Positions 1 to 11,806 are shown, counted from the first letter of the stretch. The stretch is DNA of 64,000 nt from Terfezia claveryi (GCA_015179025.1 WHUX01000023.1:310001-374000), one strand, 5' to 3'. Notes: generated from the sequence alone by a model not told the origin. A program made the numbers and translations.

Positions 1-2023
1 TAAGAGGTCAGACTCAGTGTGAATGGCGTGTGACTGCGTGCAATACTGGGGAGCGTGCTCAACGAGAAATGCCGATGTCGATCCTGCGTCTGAGCCCTTT
101 ATTGCAAAATTAACTAATCACGTGTTTCAGTAAGGATCCCTGCATCATAGTGCTAGGTATGGTATTGCTCTCGGGTTCTCCCATGTCTTCCCCGCGAGCT
201 TGGCTACCGTATTTACTGTCCGTGGGGTACCGGTACCCTTGAATGAATTGTTACACACCTGGTCTGAATTGAGGTATGGAGTTCAAGTGGCCCAATGGGA
301 TCCAGGAATAAAATTAAGACCATGTGTACAGCTTGCATGCAGCGTGCAACAATTAATCGCTGTACAAAGTGGGGAGCACCAGATGCAGAACAGGGGTCCC
401 GATCTTTCAGGACCTGATCCTTCTTGCGGGGTAGAGGCGTTGGCGTCACCTACCTTTAGAGTACCACACTAAGGGCGCATTCCTATTCCGCACCCTAGGT
501 TCATTAGTTTATATTTATGAATTGTGGGGGTGCGGAGTACATATTAATCGGGTAGACCTACCATCTCATGAACCGACTTTTGAGGAATTGTGACACAGTT
601 TGTGGGATTCTAAAATTCAATTGGTTCACAAAATAATGGTACGGAGGTGCAAAAAATATGTCTTTTTCCCTTTCCTATTTGGATCGTCTGCATATGCAAA
701 TAAATCCACACATATGCAGGAATACCTACTTGGCATATGCAGCTAGATTGACATAAGAATTGGAACAACCTGTACCATATGGCCACCATGAACAGAGCTA
801 TTGTTTCTACGTGAACTGCCCTTCCCCCAAGTTGCCTACAATATACCGTCCTCCAAGTTGTCTACCCTTTCTGCCGACTTCGTAAATGCTCCTATTGGAC
901 ACTTTGTTGCCTTATCCTTATCCACGTCTGCGATCTGGTGGCTCTGTATAACCAGATCAGGAGCTACTGTAACTTCCGCCACTACAGATGTGTACCCGCC
1001 AACCTCCTCACCAACCAATATATCTGTGACAATGAATATATATAAAAAAAAAAAAGAAAAAAGGACCCACGCCTGGTAACAGGTATGAACCCATACTGTC
1101 ATATGTAATCCCTGAGAGTCCTCCCTTTTCCTTACATTTTTTCCTATTAATATTGATGACGCCTGAATTTCCTTCCATCAGACCGTGGAATCACATTCCA
1201 GAAACTGATTAAATTACCAGCATTGATCTGATCAATATTGTGATATATAGGAACTGCTGCTAATAGAATGCCCCTAAGATGGTGTTAGTGGGAAAATACC
1301 TAAGCAAGGTGCGCTTCTTGTCAATATTGACGCCAAATTTTATTTGGTAGGGGGTAATTGGTGATGTGGGAGGCAAAGCTACTTTGTAATTCCAGCCGCT
1401 GTCTATGGCTATTTATGCATACATATGTGCATATGCAAGTTCCCCATTTAAGACTTTTTGGGGTGCAATTCATATATTTATTTAATACTAACAATTGAGT
1501 CTAGTTCTTCCTACCTATTCATCTGAGTGTCCAAGACATTTCTAGCTTGTGTATTGGCGGAATTCCGTTTTGGCCTTGTTTTTAGCGTTGTTTGAAACTT
1601 TCTGACTAATAAAACTCCCTTCAAGTCCCATTCCTGGTTGGGAAATCTTTTGTTCCTCTGAATTTATGATGTATCCCATATTATTCTTGCTGTATAACTT
1701 TATTCAGAATATCTGCACCAGAAGTCACTCTGATATAAACGTTTTTATCCCCTCTAGAAGGTTGCTTCTGATACTTCTGCCATGGAATATTTGATTGTTG
1801 GGTCCAGAGTGGGGCTTATTGGGTCCACTGGGGATAAGTTTTGTTATGACTAAGATGCGAACTGGGAGATCCCACCTACTTTGGTGATTTTGCTAGGGTT
1901 GGGAACCAGCTAGTAGGGTTAAGTGGCAGACAAGGATAGGTTTATGAGGTCGAGGTCAAGGTGCCTTGGGTGAGACCAGGGTCGGGGCACAAGGCATGAC
2001 CGAGGTTGTGGGAGTTCTGAGTA
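1..2023. other. Intergenic region, no gene recognised
   Basis: No open frame here has recognisable protein character. Four CATATGCA-like words lie within 690-745 and again near 1420-1437, in AT-rich DNA. GC-rich halves of an imperfect inverted repeat (CCGCACCC near 490 and GGGTGCGG near 528) are visible. Nothing else could be supported. Confidence 0.5.
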
Positions 2024-2061
2024 CAGGCAGGCAAACCTGGCTATAGTAAAACCTCGACATA

Positions 2062-2227
2062 CCCGGGAAAACTGGTGAATAAGACTCCTTGTCTGTATCT
2101 GAATCATAACTCCAGAATAAGTCAAAATTCGAGTCAAGGACGCTAATCTGCCCACAACTAGTAACGCTCCTACCACAAAAAGGAAAGAAAGAGACAGACA
2201 AGGAGTCTTATTCACCAGTTTTCCCGG
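2062..2227. mobile_element. MITE family A, copy 1
   Basis: A 166-bp element with terminal inverted repeats of about 33 bp beginning CCCGGGAAAACTGGTGAATA and ending in its reverse complement. It is flanked by TA at 2060-2061 and 2228-2229. There is no coding capacity. Two more copies occur at 14849-15028 and 30820-30995. The ends are nearly identical between copies, while the interiors are diverged but share the words GCGTTACTACTTG and GGCAGATTAGCGTCCTTGA or relatives. Non-autonomous element, presumably moved by a Tc1-mariner/pogo-type transposase given the TA target. Confidence 0.85.
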
Positions 2228-2229
2228 TA

Positions 2230-2320
2230 CCGCATCCACTGGTGTATAACGGTCCTTGTCAGTTTAAAGACAAGGGCCGAGCTTATACTGACAAGGATCG
2301 TTATACACCAGTGGATGCAG
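2230..2320. mobile_element. MITE family B, copy 1
   Basis: A 91-bp foldback element. The left arm begins CCGCATCCACTGGTGTATAA, the right arm is its near-perfect inverse ending at 2320, and the two are separated by only about 20 bp. TA flanks it at 2228-2229 and 2321-2322. The left TA is also the right flank of the adjoining family A element, so the two abut and share one TA. A damaged second copy is at 45232-45303. No coding capacity. Confidence 0.85.
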
Positions 2321-2640
2321 TAGTGAAAACCCGGTTGTACGGAAGGGAACTGTCAGACCATTTCTGCACGCAGCTAAAGTACCCTGGCTATAGTGAAACA
2401 CTAATTGGTACAACGATGTGAACAGAATTCAGCGCCTAATAAATTAAATCATAGCAAAACTATATGGCTATAGTGGCGCTTCATCTAACTATAAAATGAA
2501 AAAACTAAGAAGTGACGGGGCAGAGTGTGGTTGCAGCCAATTGTCGAGGGTATTTTGTTTCTTGTGAGCCTCCCTCTACATACTGACGTAGGGACCGCTC
2601 GGCGTAGACAAGAGATTTTGTAAGATCGGAGATGTTACTA

Positions 2641-2991
2641 TCAGCTGATCCGGGGACTGGAGGGAGAGTAGCGACTGGTAGTGACTGAAAATAATATCCG
2701 AGTTCTTAGGAAGTTGACTGCAGTAGTACCTGATATAATTGGAGCTGGTGGTGGATGTTCTGGTATATGTTCATCATATAGAGTTTCAAGGTCATTATTT
2801 AAACCAGACAGAGAAGTAAGTCCAGCATCCATACATTCCTTCACATGTGCTGACATCTCAATTGTATGAGGTTCAACACTTGCAGAATTCCTCCAATGAC
2901 ATCTCTCCAGACCGCTGTCCTTGAACCGTCCAGCTTGACATATCTGCCATTTTTCTAAGGCAGTACGCCCATACCGGCGGTGAGGAGGCAT
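2641..2991 (-). CDS. Possible transposon-internal ORF, unassigned
   Basis: A 116-residue frame beginning MPPHRRYGRTALEKW, with acidic and proline-rich stretches, lying wholly inside the pogo/Tigger-like element at 2024-3162. I do not recognise a domain, and no DDE catalytic motif is visible. Its position makes it either the eroded tail of the element's own transposase or a chance frame. No promoter or intron evidence was found. Low confidence that it is expressed. Confidence 0.25.
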   Translation of the reverse strand: MPPHRRYGRTALEKWQICQAGRFKDSGLERCHWRNSASVEPHTIEMSAHVKECMDAGLTSLSGLNNDLETLYDEHIPEHPPPAPIISGTTAVNFLRTRILFSVTTSRYSPSSPRIS

Positions 2992-3164
2992 GCTGCAATA
3001 TTATCGACTTGGAGCTGAAGTACAAAGCACATCTTATCTTTTTTACTCTGCACTTCTCCCTTTACCCCTCGAAGGCACGTGACATCTTGTTATAAGCGAA
3101 TCCTGGCTATAACGAAGGAAATGGGTCGGAATCTTGGCCTTCGTTATAGCCAGGTTTGCCTGTA

Positions 3165-4673
3165 GGTAGTACAGGGACAGTGAACTTTTTTTTTTTTTTT
3201 TTTTGGGTCCAATACATTAACGAGCACATGTAGCCATCAGGCTGTATTTGAAAATATATCAAGCTACCAGCTTCATTTCTATTTGAACAGTGCCTATAAC
3301 GCTCGTTTCCATGGTACAATCATAATCACCATGGTCACTACTCTCCGGCATCAACTTGTCTGCTCTTGTTCGCTTGGTTGGCTCCTAGTCGGGGTTGGCT
3401 TAATTCTCGTGAAAGTGTCAATATAATTTTTCCCTGAAATGAAGGTGTAAAATTTCTCAAACAATAAATAAAATTCAGCAAAGCAATTTTTTGGGGCAAC
3501 CCCTACTAGCCACATTTCGTGATATATGTATGTGATTCCGGCTATATTCATAACTATGGAAGCAAATACACTCTATAACATTGTTACCCTCATATCCCTT
3601 CATATTTAACCCAATTCCCAATACTCGCCTCTCCAATATTTTCCCCCCACCCACCATCAACCACCCCTATAGGGAAAATACCCTGCAGGTGAGCCCATGA
3701 CAACTAGTAGGCCTTTACCTAGCATCTATATTCATGATAAAACTTCGTGGGTAGAAAACTACAATACAGTAAACCTGTATACGAGTCACACCATTGCAAA
3801 ATATGCTATTTTGAGAATTAACTAAATTTTCTTGATTTTATGCTTCCATGAATGCGCCCTCCTCCTCCTCCACAATCACCCACTCCGCAGCACCCTTTAA
3901 CCACCACCGAGAGGTCACCAATATATATATATATATATATTAAGTCTATACGTCTGTGGAGCCTAAGGCCCCGTTCCCTTATTTTAAAAGACTCGGTACA
4001 CCCACGGAACAACGGGCTACGTAAACATCCTGCCTCCCGATCCAAAGAATACCTAGCAGAAATAACCCCTGCCTTCTCCCCCACGCCCTCTTCCTGGCCT
4101 TCACCACCATCATAATTGTGAGAGGTCTCCAATAGTTCTAGGGGCTCCAATACCGCCCTTTGGGATTCAAGGGTCGCCTCAGCCGGCCGGTGGGTACCGG
4201 TCACTTCCAGGGCATTTAAACCTCCTCACAGCAACCATGAGCTCATTATTAACCTATAGTCCCCAACCTAGCCCTTTAGATCTCCAAATATCAAATTCAG
4301 AAATCGCGCTAGTATTGGCCATGCATGGGCGGAGAACATGGTTGCTGTAGATGTCCTGACTCAATTGGAATTGCTAATTTTGAGGTTAGTGCCCTAAGTT
4401 GAGGCCCTCTACCTGGACGCTCCATATTTTGCGCATACATATAGACTGTGTCCAAGTGAGACATGACTACAGACATATGTGGTGGATCCCAAAAAGTCCC
4501 TAATATAACGGATACCATCCGGGACAGTCCTCTCAGCCTCTCAGTGGTGTTTTCTATCCACCTTAATTTTGCTGTATCGAACGGAAGTGATAGACATTAA
4601 AACCCCTCCAACTTGACCCTTCTTTGATAGTCCATAAATTGCTGAGAAGAGACCTGTATTAGATATCAGTATG
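3165..4673. other. Intergenic region with AT microsatellite
   Basis: No gene recognised. Contains a T18 tract near 3187-3204, an (AT) microsatellite at 3921-3941, and C-rich DNA around 3640-3670 and 3850-3905. The word GGACAGTCCTCTCAG near 4523 recurs in inverse near 50620, suggesting a shared repeat fragment too worn to delimit. Confidence 0.5.
3921..3941. repeat. (AT)n microsatellite
   Basis: Uninterrupted AT dinucleotide run of about ten units. Confidence 0.95.
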
Positions 4674-4675
4674 TA

Positions 4676-5384
4676 CAGTGGAGTCCCGTTATAAGAAACC
4701 CCTTCGGGACCGACCGGGAGTTTCTTATAACGGGATATATACATAAAAAATTAAGAAATGTCCGAGCGAGGCCCCAGAAATCAGTAATTGATGTTTGCTA
4801 TTTTCTGCCTCGCGCCATGTGCCTTGTAACCCCTCAATATCCCGCTTCTCTCTATATAGAAGAGCCTCTAGCTGCTCGCCTTTCTGTGCATTAACATGGG
4901 GATTTTGGAAACGAAGAAGACGTAGAGTTTCCAGGCATTCAAGCGCAGCTGCATAAGAGACAAGAGGAATATTAGCAGTATCATCGCCCTCAGAATCTGA
5001 CTCATGTAGAGGAGCCGGCTCATAGGTATCTAAAATGCGTTGCTCCTCCTCCTCCGATGAATTTTCCACAACTTCATCTAGAGAGTCAATAAACTCAGCA
5101 AGACTAGCTCGCTGAAAACCAGGATGAGCAACACGGATACGCTGATACCCGAAATGTTGCAGTTGAATGTGCACTAGTGATAAAACAATTCGCACAATAT
5201 GGTTGCTAGTTCGGGGATATCTGCGGCTCAACTCATTATAAGAAACTCACGATTTTATATGTATTACTAAGCAAATACTTAAAACCTGCTAGTAACGAGG
5301 GTTTCTTATTTTCCCATACAAATTCTGGCCGGACCGGAGCACTGTTTCTTATAACGGGAGGTTTCTTATAACGGGACTCCACTG
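4676..5384. mobile_element. pogo/Tigger-like element, 709 bp, internally deleted
   Basis: The left end reads CAGTGGAGTCCCGTTATAAG and the right end is its exact inverse, with TA duplications at 4674-4675 and 5385-5386. The subterminal architecture is elaborate. On the left, an inverted copy (GTTTCTTATAACGGG, 4719-4733) follows a centre containing GGGACCGACCGGG. On the right, the GTTTCTTATAACGGG word is repeated directly. The element holds a 168-codon minus-strand frame that looks like the carboxyl end of a pogo-type transposase. At 709 bp it is far too short for an autonomous copy, so it is a non-autonomous derivative retaining the 3' part of the gene. Confidence 0.85.
4725..5231 (-). pseudogene. 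Carboxyl-terminal remnant of pogo-type transposase
   Basis: The 168-residue frame contains an acidic Ser/Glu block (SSEEEEQRILDTYEP, then ESDSEGDD) followed by a helical Leu-rich segment (SYAAALECLETLRLLRF) and a basic, Gln-rich tail. Acidic-then-helical carboxyl tails of this sort follow the DDE domain in many pogo/Tigger transposases, and the frame sits entirely between matched TA-flanked ends. No helix-turn-helix or DDE region remains. The assignment rests mainly on position and composition, and a profile search could overturn it. Not expected to be functional. Confidence 0.5.
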
Positions 5385-5888
5385 TAGTCAAACAAATGTG
5401 AGGTTTTTGCCGCTCTTATAAGTAGCGCATGTGCATGTGCATGACCATGGCCAGTTGGAGCTAATCAGTTGTGGGTGAGAACGGGGAAGGGAGTACGTAA
5501 GTAGTTTTCTTATATTATTGCTCGGGTTAGTGAGTTTGGGTTTGAGAAAACTTGGATGCCAGAGTTGCAGTGGCAGTGAAAATTATATATTAGCAGCAGG
5601 AGGTAGAACATTTTCTTATTGAGCTTGTTGCTCTTGTCGACTTCATAGGGTTTAGGGCTGAGAAATCTGGAGTTCAAAGTATGAAGTTAACAATAAGTGA
5701 CAGGGCACCACTTCGAGTCAATGGAACGGTGATAACTAGGTTGCTCGCCACCACGTGGAATCGACATAGACAGAGGTAGGTATGTACGTGACATAGCCTC
5801 AGTCTTAAGATTAAGCTTCGGCTGCAGGGTCAGCACCCTTCATTATATTACGTCTATATAGCAAAGGCTGAAGGCCGGCATCGGTTAA

Positions 5889-6002
5889 AAGGATCCTGCC
5901 TTCGCAAACGACTTGCGTGGCGGCAGCGGCCTTTTGGACTCATTTTCATGTCTATGCAAATGTTATAAGGATCCCGCCTTCGCCAACGACTCACGTGGCG
6001 GC
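5889..6002. repeat. Imperfect direct repeat, 78-bp period
   Basis: A 36-bp block (AAGGATCCTGCCTTCGC onward, ending GTGGCGGC) at 5889-5924 recurs at 5967-6002 with a few substitutions. A much shorter partial echo (CATAAGG, GCCTTCGTGG) follows at about 6040-6070. Confidence 0.75.
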
Positions 6003-7610
6003 TGGATTCAGTTTAATGTCTAGGTACAGTATGCACATGTCATAAGGCGATGGATAAGCCTTCGTGGTCAGAAACAACTTGAGCTTGGGGCAGTCAACAT
6101 CGACGGTAACTGTGGCTGACAGCTTGGGCATACTGAAGGCAACGCGAAGGTTAAGTTTGGAGGTCAGTACTTATCGAGGCCCGCGTGGCCAAAAGACAAC
6201 GGGCTGGGGGCTGGGAAAGGTCAAGCTTTGTTGGGGTAACTAGTAATGAAGTTCTTTGCGTGGCCAGTCGCCTGAAGACACCTCTGCATCTTTCTTTCTT
6301 TAATCCCGTTACTCAATCTAATCCCATTTCCAGTTATAGACTTATAAAAACATTACGTCTTCCATTCTGTCTTGGACATTTCGGAAACTAGCTAGGCTCA
6401 TTGACCATTATTAGTTGTACGTACCACTCATAGCAGAGAGCACACATATCACCATCACCTCCGCGTGTGGTGCGTTCCACCGAAGCAAAATCGACCACTA
6501 CCCCACCCTCCATTTACCAAATACCCATAAAGTCCAGTATCACTCCGCGAGGGACTTCCTCGAGGAAGGATTAAGCAAATTCGGAGGATGGCTGAAACGG
6601 GGTATAAATATGTCCTTCAACCATCCATCCCTGGGATTGGGTATCTCAAGGGATTGAGGGGTACGCATGTAGAGAGATACTTGGAACAACACCAGCAAGT
6701 TGTGCAAGCCTTCAATGGAGTTGAATCTGAGGGTCCCGCCCAAAAATCTATTATCGCCCCTCCTCTCCAACGGACTTGGAGTATGTTGTTGTTTATAAAC
6801 CCCGGTCGCTCAATAGCCGAGAGTTTAGCCAGAGTCGTTCAACTTACCACGGGATCGGGTTTCTTTATTGTAGTATGAATACCGTAATAGCATTGAGTCG
6901 ATCATGTCGCAGGTCATTGATTGCCATCAGCACCCAAGGTATCCTCGATCGGGAAGTCACTGAGAATGGAATTGCATTGGATGTGATTTCGCTGACGAGT
7001 TATGATTACCGTATTAATTCGGAAGTAACAATGCTGTCTTATTTACTACAAACGGGCGGTCGGAGTGGCCTTGAATTTACTGTCTTATATATGATACAAG
7101 CTTATATACGAGATACTGTCTTATAAAAGAATTTCGGGAAAGGCGCTGACAGTGGCATAGTTGATAGATATCTAGTTATACGATCTCTTCAAAGGTGCTC
7201 GAGGTTTTTGGCTTGCTGTTTGCGCATTGCGTCCGGCACGAGTTCGGAATTGGCATTGGGGTTGGTGCTGATGTACCGGCTGCGTCAGTTAACGTCAAGA
7301 TTACCACACTACTGTCCTATATAAAAAATTTGCTGTTTAGATACAAATATTCCGGCCAAGCTTTGGCTGTTAGCGCCTGCCTTATACACTAATACTATCC
7401 TGCCGAGTGAGCGAACTAATACGGTATGTGCATTTTAATTTTATGGTTCCATCGGGGGGTGCTGGTCGAGGTGGAAGAGATGGAAATACAGGGGAGACGT
7501 AAATATTCAGTCCAAAGGAATTGGGACTGAAGCATCAAGTTGAGAAGAATACGTTGACGTGGATGGGGTGGTGTTTAGATATGTGGAGATGAGGAATTAG
7601 TGAGGAATTA

Positions 7611-7683
7611 GTGAGGAAGGGGGAGGGATGGGCGAGCGGGGAATTTAGTGAGGAAGGGGAGGGATGGGCGAGCGGGGAATTGA
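7611..7683. repeat. Tandem duplication, two 37-bp units
   Basis: Two adjacent purine-rich units beginning GTGAGGAAGG and containing GGATGGGCGAGCGGGGAATT. The second lacks one G. A shorter GAGGAATTAGT duplication immediately precedes them. Confidence 0.85.
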
Positions 7684-9102
7684 GAGGAAGGAAGCGGGAT
7701 TGAATCGGCGAAGGTCGTTTTTGTGGAGGGGTTGGACGTTGTGGCCGTCGCTGCGTAAGCGAATATCAACTGGGTTGAGGTACAATCTTGAAACAAGTGA
7801 CGTGTGCGTCGAGGCGGTCTAGGGTTGATATTATCTAGTTATATTTTCCCTTTATAGGACGAGTTTTGGCTACACGGTGATTGGAATTGAAGTTCTGTGT
7901 TGTTTTCATGTATTGCTTGAGTGGTAGAGCCGTAAAGGGGTGTTAGGAGTACGTTTTGGGTTCTATGAGGTGGATGTGGTCTATATCAATAGAGGAGGGT
8001 ATATGTGCCGATCCTTTCGGGCGATCATGCTCATTATTTGTTATCGGGGAGTGGAGGGAATTTGGGAAGAGGTTACGTCATGACAGGCGGGCCAATGCAT
8101 CACTGGTAGGGGACAAATGCCTGTAGCAGGCAGGTGGTTTATTATTTGTAAGATGAAGACGATTGATACTTTCAATAGGTAATATTATACATACATTACT
8201 AAAAGTGCAACGGCAATGAATAGTTATCATCAGTTACATTAGAATTCTTTTACCTATTCTATAATCAGTATTAAAAACTAATTAACATTGTAGAGATGTA
8301 CAGTACACAAAGCAGCTGTAAGTATATTTACTGTATATTGTAGCACATTATAGGTATTTATTTACTTGTCACGTGACTATAACTGAATACGTAGTACTGT
8401 AGAGGTAAGTCCCATGTCTGCGGGTAGTGCAACCAGACTAAGTCCCATGTTGCATTTTGGCGTATGCCGATCGCGACGCTCATGACGTCACAGGGTGCAT
8501 TTATAAGCATACCACATACTAAGTAAGGATTAAGTATAAGGGTCTGGGAGGACGGTGTCCAATCGGCTTTGCATGGAGCCGAATCCGAGACTGATATAAA
8601 CCAACAACATTAGACTGTTTAGTTACAAAAACACCCAATTGGGCCTCCGGGTTGGATGTCCCCAATACGAGTAATGAGTTTTTTGGTTTCTGGGCCAAAA
8701 AAAAAAGCCATGTCTACAGTACTGCACTGAACACTGTTACTGTTACTTAAAGCAGTACAATCTACAATGGTTGACTTCACAACCAATGAATTGTCATTCG
8801 TATATTTACTTTACCAGTCGAGCTGCCGCCCCCGTTGTGGTAGTAAAATTGCTCTCAAGTATTCTTCACAAGCAGTATCTGAATAGTGTCTGGCGGTATT
8901 CAAGGGAAATTCGTGATTCGACTTTGACTTAATAATTACTTACTAGTACTACTCGATCGTTTGTTTTTGTCCGTTAATGATTGCAATTGATAACGGCTAA
9001 GATATTGTTTTCGGCCCGTGAAGACCTATTTACTATAATATGTAAGTACTTCCGTTTACAAGCATACCGGCTGACGAAATGGACCAACGAGACAGGAAAC
9101 AG

Positions 9103-9202
9103 GTTTTTTTTCGGTTTTAAATACTCATTACTAATATGCCATCCCAGTAAGGGACACCCGGGAATTCAGGAAAGATAAGTTAATCTGCCAAATCCGGCGC
9201 CT
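9103..9202 (-). repeat. SINE-like retroposon, copy 1
   Basis: A T8 tract is followed by TTTAAATACTCATTACTAA, GCCATCCCAGTAAGG, CACCCGGGAATTCAGG and AAGTTAATCTGCCA. The same ordered words occur at 11737-11806, 30557-30705 and 31201-31325. Read on the minus strand, each copy ends in a poly-A tract, as expected of an RNA-derived element. Confidence 0.6.
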
Positions 9203-9732
9203 ATATACAGCGAATTGAACTCAAAGAAACAGTTTCTTGACGTAAAGAGCCCTCAATTCGTCATCTTTTCCTTGATCACTCGGATTTGGTGGGGTCGGGG
9301 CTGGGGTGCCAGCATTGAAATTTGTGCGTATCACATCAAGGTTGGTGATCGATAAGCAACATTAGATTTGTTGAAGTTATGACTTAATGGTAACCTTTTG
9401 TATATAATGAATATTTGCCTATATTTTGTAACGGGGGGTTCTTCTGTATAACAGAACTCTTTTATCCAAATTATACCTATCGATACATGTACATTCCATC
9501 CGTCCATTCATACCGATCCCAAGCTGCATCGGAACCCCGCCGCTAAACTGCTTTTGCAATATTTCGCAATCAATATTTAGATGTAATATAGAATCGTATT
9601 TAAGGAGAACGAAGGAGGAGAAGGGGTGCTGCAACTTCTTTTCCTTCAATAACTGACCACGATACCCATCGATATATATCCCCCTACGATACCATTCAAG
9701 ACCCTCTCCTCCCCAGCATAGGTAATTCCAAC

Positions 9733-10909
9733 ATGGCCAATCCCCAAACAATCGCTATCCTCGGCCCCACTGGCATACAAGGAGCCTCTGTCCTACACTA
9801 TCTCCTCCGCTCGCCCTCCACCACCTTCAACCTCCGCGCAATCACCACCCGCCCCGATCCATCCCCATCCCTCCCTTCTCTTTCCGCCCACCCCAATCTC
9901 TCCGTCCACCACCTCCCATCCCCTACCTCCATTCCCCACCTCACTCAGTTCTTCACCGGGTGCACTGCCGTCTTCGGAAACACCAACACCCACTCCCCAG
10001 TATTCGATGGGAAGCCAGATTCACCAACGGAAATTGGTGCTCTGAAAGCAATAGTTGACGCTGCGGTTGAAGCGAAAGTGGGGTTGTTGGTGCTGAGTTG
10101 TTTGCCGGATGTGGGTGAGTTGGGGAAGAGGAGTTCAGACTTTTTGAATAAGGCCGAGGGCATGAGGTATGCTAAGGAGAGGGCGAGGGAGACGGGGTTG
10201 AGGGTCGTCTATGTGCAATTGGGGTGGTATATGCAAAATTTTGTGGAGATTCATGATGCGAAGGTTAATCCTGTGGATGGGGTCGTGGAGTTTCAGATGC
10301 AGGGGTTAAGGCAGGATAAGAGGGGTGAGTTTATTATTTGATTTCTACAAATATCCCTGGGAGGGTGCAGAAGGTAAAAGTGTTTAATTCTGATGGGCTT
10401 TAACCATTTTTATAGTGCCTTGGGTCAGTACGTACACCGACCTCGGCCCCATCATCAAAGCCCTCCTCTACAACCCCGATCCCTACATTGGCAAAGAAAT
10501 CCCCATCGTCGCCGAGCTCCTCACCATGGACGAAATTGCGTCAATCTACCAATCCGGTACCTCCTCCCCCATCCCCCCAAAGAAAAAAAGAAAAAAGACC
10601 CACTAACCTCCCAAATAACATAGTAACCGGCCAACCCTCTCGTGCAATCTCCCCCCTCTGCCCCCCTCTCCAGAACAGGATGAATGGGCTGGCTTAATAG
10701 GTCTTCTGAATAAAGAGGCGTATCTGGTGGGTGAGAAGGTAACGGAACTGTGTACGGAGTTGATCAGGAAGGAGAGACCGGATGTCGGGATGACGGGGTG
10801 GCGGAAGTGGATCCAGGGTACGGGGTTTGATGTGAAAAAGAAGGAGGAGGGGTATAGCCAGGAGATTAGAAAGCAGAGGGAGAAGTGGGGGGGGAGGAAG
10901 TTTTTTTAG
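9733..10909 (+). CDS. NmrA-like NAD(P)-binding family protein
   Basis: Three exons: 9733-10324, 10416-10556 and 10674-10909. They are joined by introns of 91 and 117 bp with GTGAGT/GTACCT donors and a CTAAC branch site in the second. The splice gives 322 residues in one frame. Residues 6-20 (TIAILGPTGIQGASV) form the GxxGxxG dinucleotide loop of an atypical short-chain dehydrogenase. LLVLSCLPDVGELG and the RVVYVQLGWYMQNF segment match the second half of the Rossmann fold in NmrA-like proteins. The family covers redox-sensing regulators and isoflavone-reductase-like enzymes; nothing here decides between them. The reading frame is intact and the length normal. The start follows a short TC-rich leader. 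No cluster partner lies beside it. Confidence 0.85.
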
Positions 10910-11736
10910 ATAGCCATGGAAGAGTAGGAATATGTGCTCATGAGCAAGGGGGAATGTGGTTTGCGGTGGGGATGAGATCGCGTAGTATTTGCTACTTTGA
11001 AGATGCCGCATGTGGTATTGGTTTTATGGATACCTAGGAGAAATATTGATTGACGACTACCCATAACATCTTGCATATTCAAGTACTTAACATGATCAAC
11101 TGTAGGCTGACTAGTTTTGATTGCTAAATCCGGTTCGAATTCTAACTTTAGATCACCTACAAATCGGCTGCAATGGCGCGGCTGTACAGGTCCGCATAGG
11201 TGTAAATAGGCCTTGTTTTCTGCTACCGATTTAGTTTTTTCCCATTATCTATACCGGATGCACAAAAAAGCGAGATACTATTGTGTCAGACCCTTTAGAC
11301 TAGGCCACCAACTAGGTACTCAATCCCAAGGGCTAGTCCCTGCACCAAGAGATTGTTATCTCGAAGTATTCGGGATAGAGACATGTCTAGGAAGCTTATA
11401 AGATTATTTTTATTTTTTATTTTTCTACTTAGTAAACTCGTTAGTTCACATGTAGCTATCTATACATTTATCAAGTAGAAATGGATTGCGTCGTAATCGC
11501 TCGTGTTGGAGGGGATGTAGTCTGTAATAGATGCATAGCAGACTCATACTGGTGGTGTGAGTACTTCCGACCCATCAGAGGTATTAGCGTACATAGATAT
11601 GTACTCTCACGGGGGGATTGTTGAAATAAATAACTACCAGAAGAGTGCGTCTACCTGAATCCGGGGTCTCCTTTGAGGAGCTAACGTGCTTCTCCTATGC
11701 TCTCCCGTCCTCTAACCACCAGTGCAGCACTTCCAG

Positions 11737-11806
11737 CTTTTTTTTCTAGTTTTTTTTAAATACTCAGTACTCATGTGCGGTCCCAGTAAGGGGACCATGA
11801 TGTCAT
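11737..11806 (-). repeat. SINE-like retroposon, truncated copy 2
   Basis: T-rich tract, then TTTAAATACTCAGTACTCAT, GCGGTCCCAGTAAGGGGACC and ATGATG, in the same order as the longer copies at 30557 and 31201. The CACCCGGG and AAGTTAATCTGCC portions are missing, so only the tail-proximal half is present. Confidence 0.6.

Larger units (their letters stand above)
2024..3162. mobile_element. pogo/Tigger-like DNA transposon relic with nested MITEs
   Basis: The left end after the TA at 2022-2023 reads CAGGCAG then GCAAACCTGGCTATAG. The right end, read on the minus strand from 3162, is CAGGCAAACCTGGCTATAA and is followed by TA at 3163-3164. CAG termini with TA target duplications are typical of the pogo/Tigger branch of the Tc1-mariner superfamily. 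Next to the right end is an inverted copy (3105-3121 against 3141-3157, CCTGGCTATAACGAAGG) around a short loop. Two miniature elements are inserted near the left end. The only sizeable internal ORF (2641-2991, minus) is not clearly a transposase, so the copy is probably defective. Confidence 0.65.
5387..9102. other. Gene-free repeat-bearing region
   Basis: No cellular gene recognised. It holds an imperfect 36-bp duplication (5889-6002), a 37-bp tandem duplication (7611-7683), and several ACTGTCTTATA-like words (near 7030, 7078, 7115 and 7310) matching relic ends near 54 kb. The word GTGCAACCAGACTA at 8427-8440 sits between two AAGTCCCATGT copies. The stretch 6588-7126 has overlapping open frames of unknown nature (for example one reading LQPSIPGIGYLKGLRG), with nothing to support a function. 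Confidence 0.5.

Noticed and set aside
11130..11150. GGTTCGAATTC resembling a tRNA B-box
   Set aside because: No matching A-box or cloverleaf could be folded around it.
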